This document shows positions 56,923 to 64,000 of a stretch of 64,000 nucleotides of DNA, piece after piece. Numbering within the stretch: position 1 is the stretch's first letter; every line of letters begins with the position of its first letter. Source of the stretch: DATJKD01 sp963728295 (GTDB taxonomy: Bacteria; Pseudomonadota; Gammaproteobacteria; Steroidobacterales; Steroidobacteraceae). The translations under genes and the position numbers were made by a program. Below the pieces are notes generated by a model. The model was not told where the DNA came from. It did no database searches and saw only the letters and a list, made by a program, of their open reading frames with translations. The stretch is from contig CAVSKB010000019.1 in assembly GCA_963728295.1 (NCBI GenBank), positions 992,001-1,056,000 of the forward strand, given 5' to 3'.

Positions 56923-58310
56923 TCAGAGGCGCGCGCCGACGGCGAGCGCGAGGTCGACGGTGTTGGCGAGCGCGTCGCGACGCGCGGCGACCAGGTCGAT
57001 CTCCGACTGGAACAGATCGCGTCGCACGTCCAGCAGCTCGAGGTACGCGATCTCGCCCTCGCGGTAGCGCAGCTGGGCCAGCTCGGTGGCGCGCGACAGC
57101 GCCGCGGTCCGCTCGGCGGCCGATTCTTCGATGGATCCGAGGCTCCGCTGGCCCTGCAGCGCATCGAGCACTTCGCCGAACGCCGCCTGCACGGTCTTCG
57201 CGTACTCGGCGCGACGCTGCTGCTTGAGCGCTTCGGCGCGGTCGACCCCCGCGAGGCGGCGACCTCCTTCGAACAGCGGCTGCGCGAGCGCGGCCGCGGC
57301 GGCCCAGGTCTCGGCCGGCGCGGTGAAAAGGTCGTCGAGCTCGAGGCTCGCCCAGCCGAATAGCCCGGTCAGGCTGATGCTGCGGGAAGAGATCCGCGCG
57401 GGCGACGCCGACATCGGCCGCGGCCGCCTCGAGATTCGCCTCTGCCGCGCGTATGTCGGGACGCAGCTCGAGCACGCTCGAGGGCAGGCCGGCGGGCAGC
57501 TGCGGCGCGGAGTCGGGCAGTTCACCGGTCGGCAGGACGCGCCCGTCGACCATCTCGCGCGGCGAGCGCCCGAGCAGCACCGCGAGCGCATTGGCGCGGC
57601 GCACGACCTCGAGCTCGAACTGCTGCTCCGCCGTGCGGGTCGCTGCAACCTCCGCCTGTACGCGCTTGAGCGTGAACTCGTCGCTCTCGCCACCTTCCTC
57701 CCGGATCTGCTCGATGCGCAGCGATTCCTCGCGGTTGGCGAGCGACTCGCGTGCGTTGGCGAGCTGCTCGCTCGCGGCCTTGAGCGCATACCAGGCGCGA
57801 GCCACTTCCCCGCTCAGGCTCAGCCGCACCGCTTCCTGGTCGAGCTCGGAGGCAAGCAACCGCGCGCGCGCCGCCTCCGACGCATGCGCGTACCGTCCCC
57901 AGAGATCGAGCTCGTAGCGCACCGAGCCCTGCACGTAGTAGGAGGTCTGGGTCGTTCGCGCTCCGGGGAACGGCAGCGTCAGCACGCTTTCGCGCGAACG
58001 CTCGACACCGGCCTCCAGGCCGACCGACGGCAGCCGGTCGGCGCTTGCGGCACGCGCGATGGCGCGCGCCTCGGCGACGCGGGCCGCGGCGATCTCGATG
58101 TCGGGATTGCGCTCGAGCGCCTCGCGGATGAGCGCGTCGAGCGCCGGATCGTCGAACACCCGCCACCACGGGTGCGGGCAGCTCGGGCAAAGCCTGCGCA
58201 ACCGGCGGCAGCGCATCCGGCAGCGGCAGCTCAGGTGTGTCGGGATCGCTCCTGGTCAGGGCGCAACCTGCAACCAGCACGAACGCGGCGGCGAGTATGG
58301 GGTTACGCAT
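56923..58310 (-). CDS. Outer membrane efflux channel (TolC/OprM, NodT family)
   Basis: About 460 aa. The N-terminus MRNPILAAAFVLVAGCALTR is a lipoprotein signal with lipobox VAGC. OprM landmarks are HPWWRVFDDPALDALIREAL, NPDIEIAAARVAEARAIARA, SYYVQGSVRYELDLWGRYAH, GEVARAWYALKAASEQLANA, LPSSVLELRPDIRAAEANLE and LRYREGEIAYLELLDVRRDL. Two surplus G bases break the frame near 58176 (ELPHPWWRVFDD) and 57380 (ADLFPSISLTGLFG). ATG 58310 has AAGGGGGA upstream and overlaps the RND gene stop by 8 bases. It forms the exit duct of the RND pump. Confidence 0.92.
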
Positions 58311-61300
58311 GTCCCCCTTCCTCCGCCGGTCGGCGCGCCGGGTCCGATGCCCGCTCGGGCCGGCGCCAGGCCGCAATCCGGCTGTAGAAGAGCGGGATGA
58401 AGAACGTCGCGACGAAGGTCGCGAGCAGCATGCCGCCGATCACGCCCGGTGCCGATCGAGTGCCGGCTCGCCGCGCCTGCACCCGAGGAGAGCGCGAGCG
58501 GCAGTCACGCCGAGGATGAATGCGAGCGAGGTCATGATGATCGGCCGCAACCGCTGGCGTGCCCCCGCGATCGCGGCTTCGGCGAGCGGCATCCCCTCGC
58601 TCGCCTTGAGCGAGGCGAACTGGACGATCAGGATCGCATTCTTCGACGCGAGCCCGACCAGCGTCACGAGCCCGATCTGGAAGAAGATGTCGTTCTCGAG
58701 CCCGCGCAGGAATACGGCAAGCAGCGCGCCGAACACCGCGAACGGTACTGCGAGGATCACGGCAAACGGCAGCGTCCAGCGCTCGTACTGCGCCGCGAGC
58801 ACCAGGAACACCATCAGCACGCCGATCAGGAACACCGTCGTGGAAGTGCCGCCGGTCACCTTCTCCTGGTACGACGTGCCGGTCCAGGCGAGCTTGTAGC
58901 CTGCGGGCAGCGCCTCCGCCGCGACCTCCTCCATCGCGGCCAGCGCCTCGCCCGAGCTGTACCCCGGCGCGGCGCTGCCGATCACCTTGGCCGAAGGGAA
59001 CACGTTGAAGCGCTCGATGACCTCGGGCCCGGTCACCTCGCGCACGGTGACGAGCGCGGTGAGCGGTATCAGCTCGCCCGAGCCCCCGCGGACATAGACG
59101 TCGCGGATGTCGTCGGGCCTCGAGCGGAACTTCGCATCCGACTGCAGATGCACGCGGAACACGCGCCCGTCGCGGTTGAAGTCGTTCACGTACAGTGCGC
59201 CGAAGGTGCTCTGCAGCGCGTCGAACACGTCGGTCACGTTGACGCCGAGCAGCTTCGCCTGCTCGCGGTTGAGATCGATGCGCATCTGCGGCACGCTCGC
59301 CGAGAAGGTCGAGGTGACGCCGACCAGCTCCTTGCGCTTGGCCGCCGCGGCCGCGAGCTGCTGCGCGGCGCGCCTCGAGCGCCTTGTAGTCGGCGCCCGC
59401 GCGCGACTGGACATAGGCCTCGAACCCGCCGGTCGTGCCGAGCCCTTCGATCGGCGGCGGCTCGAAGGCGAGGATCATCGCATCGCGGATCTTCGCCCCG
59501 GCGCCGTAGGTGTAGGCGGTGACCGCCGCCGGGCTCAGGTCCTTGCCGTGGCGGTCCTTCCAGTCCTTGAGCACCACCCAGACCACGCCCGCGTTGGTGC
59601 GCGAGGCGAAGGTGAGGACGTCGATCCCCGCGAATCCGACGACCTCCGTAACGGCCGGATGCTTGAGCAGCGCCTCGCTCAGCTGATCAGTCGCGGCCTC
59701 GGTCCGCTCGAGCGAAGCCGCATCCTGCAGCAGCGGAATCGCGAGGATGTAGCCCTGGTCCTCGGTGGGCGCGAGCGAGCCCGGCACGAAGCGGAACAGC
59801 GCCGCGGTCGCGACCAGCATCGCGCCGAACAAGGCGAAGGAGAGCGTCGCATGGCGCATCATCCGGTGCACGCCGTCCGAGTAGCGCCCCGTCATGCGCG
59901 CGAACCAGGCATTGAAGCGCCGGAACAGCGGGTGGCGCGCCGCTGGCTCCTCGCGCAGCAGCGCGGCGCAGAGCGCCGGCGAGAGCGTCAGCGCCACGAA
60001 CCCGGAGATCGCTACCGACACGGCGATCGTGACCGCGAACTGCCGGTACATCTCGCCGACCAGCCCGCCGAGCAACGCCACCGGCAGGAAGACCGCGGTC
60101 AGCACGAAGACGATCGCGATCACCGGGCCGGTGACCTGCTCCATCGCCTTGATGGTCGCATCGCGCGGCGAAAGACCCTCCTCGGCGATGATTCGCTCGA
60201 CGTTCTCGAGCACGACGATCGCGTCGTCCACCACGATGCCGATCGAGAGGACCATGCCGAACAGCGTCAGCGTGTTGATCGAAAAACCGAACAGCAGCAT
60301 CGCGGTGAACGTGCCGATCAGCGACACGGGCACCGCAAGCATCGGGATCAGGGTTGCGCGCCAGTTCTGCAGGAACAGGAACACGACCGCGAAGACGAGC
60401 ACCATGGACTCGCCGAGCGTCTTCAGCACTTCCACGATCGACACGCGTACGAACTTGGTCGTGTCGTACGGCACCGAGAAATCGAAGCCCGGGGGCGCCG
60501 ACTTGATGAGCTCCGCGAGTCGGGCCTTGACGGCGTCGCCCACCTCGAGCGCGTTTGCGCCGGGCTGCAGGAAGATGCCGATCGGCACCGTCGGCTTGCC
60601 GCTGCGCTTGCCGACGAAGTCGTAGTCGCGCGAGCCGAGCTCGACGCGCGCGACGTCCTTCAGCCGGACGAACGCGCCATCCTCCGTGGTGCGCAGGATG
60701 ATCTCGCCGAACTGTTCGGGATCCTGGAGCCGCCCCATCGTCGTCACGGAAAACGTGAAGTCGACCGGGTCGTCGGTCGGCGCCTGGCCGACCCGGCCGG
60801 CGGCGAATTGCGAGTTCTGCTCGCGGATTGCGGCGGCGACGTCCGCCGGCGTCAGGCCGAGCTGCGCCATCCGGTCGGGCCGCATCCAGACGCGGATCGA
60901 GTAGTCCTTGGCGCCGAAGTTCTGCGCGTCGCCGACGCCCGGAATGCGCCGCAGCTCGTCGATCACGTTGAGCGACGCGTAGTTCGACACGAAGATCTGG
61001 TCGTGGCGCGGATCGGTCGAGTCGATCGTCGCGATCTGCAGGATCGTGGAGGAGCGCTTGCGCACCGCGACGCCCTGGCGGCGCACCTCCTCGGGGAGCG
61101 TGGGCACCGCGGCCTGCACGCGGTTGTCGACGTTGATCGTCGCGAGATCCGGGTCCGTGCCGATGGCGAAGGTCACCGTAATCGACAGCGACCCGTTCCC
61201 CGCGCTCGCCGAGCGCAGGTAGAGCATCCCTTCGACACCGTTTATCTGCTGCTCGAGCGGTGCGGCAACGGTCTCAGCGACCGTCGCGGAGTTGGCGCCG

Positions 61301-61452
61301 GGGTAGAACGCCGTAACCTCGACCTCGGGCGGCAGGATGTCGGGGTAGGCAGTGACCGGCAGGGCACGGATCGCCGCGAGCCCGGCGATCACGATGAATG
61401 CCGAGACGACCGACGCGAAGATCGGCCGGTCGATGAAGAAGCGCGATATCAC
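58303..61452 (-). CDS. RND multidrug efflux transporter (HAE1 family)
   Basis: About 1050 aa inner membrane proton/drug antiporter. Start GTG 61452 (MISRFFIDRPIFASVVSAFI). Landmarks: RALPVTAYPDILPPEVEVTA, GANSATVAETVAAPLEQQIN, SIGIVVDDAIVVLENVERII (the paired Asp of TM4 needed for proton relay), and late AILIVQFASLKASEGMPL and GVIGGMLLATFVATFFIPLF. Three surplus bases break the frame near 59375, 58507 and 58444; corrected reading gives GVLPLALSSGAGAASRHSIG. It overlaps the adaptor gene stop (GTGA) and the channel gene start, so the pump is one transcript. Substrate not evident. Confidence 0.95.
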   Translation of the reverse strand: MISRFFIDRPIFASVVSAFIVIAGLAAIRALPVTAYPDILPPEVEVTAFYPGANSATVAETVAAPLEQQINGVEGMLYLRSASAGNGSLSITVTFAIGTDPDLATINVDNRVQAAVPTLPEEVRRQGVAVRKRSSTILQIATIDSTDPRHDQIFVSNYASLNVIDELRRIPGVGDAQNFGAKDYSIRVWMRPDRMAQLGLTPADVAAAIREQNSQFAAGRVGQAPTDDPVDFTFSVTTMGRLQDPEQFGEIILRTTEDGAFVRLKDVARVELGSRDYDFVGKRSGKPTVPIGIFLQPGANALEVGDAVKARLAELIKSAPPGFDFSVPYDTTKFVRVSIVEVLKTLGESMVLVFAVVFLFLQNWRATLIPMLAVPVSLIGTFTAMLLFGFSINTLTLFGMVLSIGIVVDDAIVVLENVERIIAEEGLSPRDATIKAMEQVTGPVIAIVFVLTAVFLPVALLGGLVGEMYRQFAVTIAVSVAISGFVALTLSPALCAALLREEPAARHPLFRRFNAWFARMTGRYSDGVHRMMRHATLSFALFGAMLVATAALFRFVPGSLAPTEDQGYILAIPLLQDAASLERTEAATDQLSEALLKHPAVTEVVGFAGIDVLTFASRTNAGVVWVVLKDWKDRHGKDLSPAAVTAYTYGAGAKIRDAMILAFEPPPIEGLGTTGGFEAYVQSRAGADYKALEARRAAARGRGGQAQGAGRRHLDLLGERAADAHRSQPRAGEAARRQRDRRVRRAAEHLRRTVRERLQPRRARVPRASAVGCEVPLEARRHPRRLCPRGLGRADTAHRARHRARGDRARGHRALQRVPFGQGDRQRRAGVQLGRGAGRDGGGRGGGAARRLQARLDRHVVPGEGDRRHFHDGVPDRRADGVPGARGAVRALDAAVCRDPRSTVRGVRRAACRIPARARERHLLPDRARDAGRARVEECDPDRPVRLAQGERGDAARRSRDRGGTPAVAADHHDLARIHPRRDCRSRSPRVQARRAGTRSAPGVIGGMLLATFVATFFIPLFYSRIAAWRRPERASDPARRPAEEGGHA

Positions 61453-62629
61453 CGCGCTCGCTCCGCCGCCGGCGTCGCGGGCGCGACCTCGGCGGTCCGG
61501 GTGCCGGGCTTTGCGGGATTCACGACCTTGACGGCCACACCGGGCTGCACCTTGAGCACGCCTTCGACGATCACGCGCTCACCGCCGGTGAGTCCCTCGG
61601 TGATGATCGTCTGCTCGCCGATCGCGCGGCCGAGCACGACGGGGCGGAGCTCCACCACCTGGCCCTTGCCAACGACCCAGACGAAACTGCCGTTGGTGCT
61701 GGTCATCACGGCGCGCCGGGGCAAGCGACACCGCCGCCATCAGCGACACGCCCGACAGACGCACGCTGACGAACTGGCCCGGCAGGAGTGCCACACCCGG
61801 GTTCGGCAGGACGGCGCGCGCGCGTACGGTTCCCGAAGTGGTGTCGACGGCGTTGTCGATGAAGGTGAGCGTGCCTGGCGTCGCGTGCTCGCCGCCGTTG
61901 TCGAGCACGAGGCGAACGGTCGGCGGCTGGTTGCTGGTGAGCGCGCTCCGCAGCAGCGCCGCCTCGCTCTCGGCGATCGAGAAGTCGACGTACAGCGGGT
62001 CGGTCTGGACGATGCGCGTGAGCAGGCTCGAGTCTTCTCCCGCCGTCACCAGGCTGCCCTCGGAACGCTCCTCGCGGCTCGCCAGGCCACTGATGGGCGC
62101 GCGGACCTCGGTATAACCGAGCTGGAGCTGGGCGGTACGCAGCCGCGCCTGCGCCGCGGCGACGTTTGCTTCGCCGATCTCGAATGCCGATACCGCCGCG
62201 TCCCTCTCGCGCCGACTGACCGCGCTTTTCTCGAACAAGGGCACGAGTCGGTCGCGATTGCGGCGTGCCTCGTCGCGCTGAGCGACCGCGACCGCGAGCT
62301 CCGCCCGCGCCTGCGCCGCGGCGGCACGGAACGGCTCTGGATCGATGCGGAACAGGACCTCGCCCTCGCGGACCCGCTTGCCCTCCTCGTAGAGGCGCTC
62401 GAGCAGGATCCCGCTCACGCGGGCGCGCACCTCGACCTCGCGCGAGCCCGCGGTACGGCCGCTGTAGCTCAGCTGGATCGGCACTTCTCCTCGCGAGACC
62501 GAGTTCACCACGACCTCGGGCGGCGGCGGCGTCATCTGCGCGGAGCTGTCGCCGCCGCAGCCCGCCACGAGCGAAGTCGCCCGCGAGCAGTGCCGCCAGG
62601 AGATGTCTTCGAACGACGGTGGCTTCCAT
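61449..62629 (-). CDS. RND efflux periplasmic adaptor (AcrA/MexE-like)
   Basis: Membrane-fusion protein of about 390 aa. Start ATG 62629 gives MEATVVRRHLLAALLAG, and after one surplus base near 62577 SLVAGCGGDSSAQMTPPPPE, a lipoprotein signal with VAGC. Landmarks: VVVNSVSRGEVPIQLSYSGR, REVEVRARVSGILLERLYEE, GEVLFRIDPEPFRAAAAQAR, QLGYTEVRAPISGLASREER and FVSVRLSGVSLMAAVSL. A second break near 61721 (surplus G) joins VSLPRRAVMTSTNGSFVWVV. The end is 4 bases into the RND gene. It bridges the pump to the outer membrane channel. Confidence 0.93.
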
Positions 62630-62687
62630 GATTGGGTGGCCCTCGAGGGCGCCGGCGGTCCGTTGCGAGACCGTACCTGGCGCCGTT

Positions 62688-63268
62688 TCAGCGGGTCTGG
62701 GAATCTGCGCACAGGCCTCGTCGGCGAGACGCAGCAGTTCCTGGACGATCAGCTCGCGTTGTTCCTCCGTGAACGGCGTCAGGCGCCAGACCTCGCCGAG
62801 CATCAGTCCATCGACCGCCAGCATGATGACTGCGCTGCGCGCGAAGCAGCTGCCCGATGCGGTGAGCTGTGCGACGTGCTCGGCATAACGGGCGCGCGCG
62901 CCATCGAGCAGCGCAGGGTTGCTCGCCGCCGCCGCCAGGAGCGCCGCGCCGAGATCCTCACGGCCGAAGCGTCGCTTGAGCACGCCGAGGATCGACGCCT
63001 TCAGCCTGCTCGACGTTTGGTCCGACGGCAGCTGCTCGAGTTCCCGCGCGCAGCTCTCGTCGAGATCGTCGCAGTGCCGCTCGATCATCGCCGCCAGCAG
63101 GGCTTCCTTGTTCGGATAGTGATAGAGCAGCCCGCCTTTGCTCACGCCGGCGGCCTGCGCCACCGCCTCGAGCGTCAGGTTGCTGGCGCCCTGATGAGCA
63201 ACGAGTTGCTCCGCCGCATCGAGGATGCGATCGCGAGCAGCGGGCAATACGGGCGCTGTGGCTTGCAT
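62688..63268 (-). CDS. TetR family regulator of the efflux pump
   Basis: About 193 aa. The N-terminal helix-turn-helix is RDRILDAAEQLVAHQGASNL, TLEAVAQAAGVSKGGLLYHY and PNKEALLAAMIERH; the C-terminal dimer and ligand domain follows (FTEEQRELIVQELLRLADEA). It is the first gene of the pump operon and has a palindrome in its promoter, so autoregulated repression is likely. The printed frame has no stop before the adaptor gene: it runs on through its start codon. A one-base shift near 62700 gives a TGA at 62688-62690, which I take as the likely end; that end is uncertain. Confidence 0.87.
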
Positions 63269-63300
63269 GGAACTGGTCTCTGAAGCAGTCGGGGGAGGCG

Positions 63301-63328
63301 ACTATACCGTCTGGACGGTTCAATGCAA
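63301..63328 (-). promoter_or_regulatory. Promoter of the efflux operon with TetR operator in the spacer
   Basis: On the minus strand TTGCAT (plus 63323-63328), 16 bases, TATAGT (plus 63301-63306). Inside the spacer lies the perfect palindrome ACCGTC-TG-GACGGT (63306-63319). The operator occupies the stretch between -35 and -10, 33 bases before the TetR ATG. This is the classic layout for a TetR repressor acting on its own operon. Confidence 0.72.
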
Positions 63329-63423
63329 GATTGGGCCGCGTCGCCAGACGGCTACAGCTCCCGTAACCCCAGGATGATCAGTGTGTTACGACCGAGCCGG
63401 CGCCCGGTGCCGGCGATATCCGC

Positions 63424-63876
63424 TCAGTGCATCGCCGACGCCTGCTCGAGAAGTTCCGCAGCGGACTGACGGACAGCCGGGTCCTCGTCGAGCAATGCCT
63501 GTCTAAGGACCCGGGTCGAGGTGGCACCACCGATTTCACCGAGCGCATGCACGGCATCCCGGCGCAGCCGCGGATCGTCATCGCTCTGCACTATCGCTAG
63601 CTGGCGCGCCGATTCATCGCCGCCACGAGCCGCAAGCCTGGCAATCGCGGCTCTGCGCACTTCGCGGTCAGGATCGATCAGCGCAAGCTGCAGCGCATGA
63701 GGGGCCTCGCCGGAATCGTATGGGGCCGCTGTTGCATGCTGGTCCGGCGTCTTTGACTGGCCGCACGCCGTCACGAACCCTGACGCCAGCAGGGCACAGG
63801 CCAGCGCGATACCCGCGATCACCCGGTGCGCAGGTGATTCCTGTCGCCGCGCAATACACGCCCCGTCCACCCACAT
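63424..63876 (-). CDS. HEAT-repeat lipoprotein
   Basis: A 150-aa protein. The hydrophobic stretch VIAGIALACALLASGFVTAC ends in a lipobox-like Cys, so a lipoprotein is likely. Two to three HEAT-like helical pairs follow: LIDPDREVRRAAIARLAARG, SDDDPRLRRDAVHALGEIGG and LLDEDPAVRQSAAELLEQAS. HEAT repeats usually hold another protein. No partner is evident; it is divergent-orphan between the pump and the next gene. Confidence 0.72.
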   Translation of the reverse strand: MWVDGACIARRQESPAHRVIAGIALACALLASGFVTACGQSKTPDQHATAAPYDSGEAPHALQLALIDPDREVRRAAIARLAARGGDESARQLAIVQSDDDPRLRRDAVHALGEIGGATSTRVLRQALLDEDPAVRQSAAELLEQASAMH

Positions 63877-63943
63877 TTAGCGCCACCTGACGACGTAGCT
63901 CATCTGGTTAGACGGGGCCGGCGGAGGAATCATTTGCGAACGG

Positions 63944-64000
63944 TCAATAGCCGCGGGCGCCGAGCCCCTTGAGCACGACGCGAAATACCTGGCGGATGGC
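63944..64000 (-). CDS. C-terminal end of an unidentified gene (cut by window edge)
   Basis: The last 19 codons of a minus-strand frame entering from the right, reading AIRQVFRVVLKGLGARGY and then TGA at 63944-63946. Too short to identify. The 67 bases between it and the HEAT-repeat gene start hold no clear element. Confidence 0.35.
   Translation of the reverse strand, partial: AIRQVFRVVLKGLGARGY

Noticed and set aside
59107..62631. Plus-strand open frame of 1174 codons
   Set aside because: Antisense shadow of the RND pump and adaptor. Its composition is dominated by Arg, Asp and His runs, typical of the reverse complement of high-GC genes.
63889..63915. tRNA-like D-arm (GTAGCTCATCTGGTTAG)
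   Set aside because: It resembles the start of a tRNA, but no anticodon stem, TpsiC arm (GGTTCGA) or acceptor pairing follows within 100 bases.

Overview
The window comes from a high-GC bacterium, most likely a gammaproteobacterium near the Xanthomonadales/Steroidobacter/Nevskia lines. This is inferred from the gene set: a TonB-dependent receptor of the Xanthomonas/Caulobacter type beside GlcNAc genes, glutathione-dependent formaldehyde detoxification, gltBD, an HAE1 RND pump and otsB-GH15-otsA. There are no rRNA or tRNA genes, no CRISPR array, no insertion sequence and no phage genes. Coding density is high and no gene-free stretch exceeds about 250 bases.

About thirty apparent frameshifts break otherwise canonical genes. 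Nearly all are repaired by removing (rarely adding) one base, which points to uncorrected insertion errors in the assembly. I therefore annotate across them as single CDSs and give the approximate break points.

Layout. 1-4202: amino-sugar catabolism (TonB receptor, GntR regulator, NagB-II, NagA) around one divergent promoter. 4213-7355: a VNG-repeat secreted protein with a small membrane protein, then frmA-fghA. 7399-10836: class IV aminotransferase, sulfotransferase-like protein, exported methyltransferase, LysR. 10946-14967: trehalose operon otsB-glucoamylase-otsA. 14921-25208: secreted amidohydrolase, TPP enzyme, SRPBCC-like protein, acyl-CoA ligase, cupin, M13 peptidase, Fe-alcohol dehydrogenase, lipoprotein. 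25368-29417: HupE/PpiC pair, 4-TM protein, amidase.

29541-42774 is the most unusual part. A lipase/esterase and two beta-oxidation genes run by 4-base overlaps into a class III cyclase-like protein, a GAF-SpoIIE phosphatase, an RsbW-like kinase and a STAS protein (a complete partner switch). An ECF sigma factor, a membrane anti-sigma factor, a membrane-anchored protein made of Ala-Asp-X triplets, a very large HExxH-protease/propeller/beta-barrel protein and a PrsW-like intramembrane protease follow. The same promoter-like motif, with identical spacing, precedes both the sigma gene and the triplet-repeat gene. I infer a self-contained envelope-sensing regulon: PrsW releases the sigma factor, which transcribes its own operon and the surface proteins.

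42776-46402: MacAB-like ABC exporter in three genes and a small GlsB-like membrane protein. 46568-55585: gltB, gltD and a GGDEF-EAL protein. 55622-63268: an outer membrane protein and a TetR-controlled RND tripartite pump with a clear palindromic operator inside the promoter spacer. 63424-64000: HEAT-repeat lipoprotein and the end of an unidentified gene.
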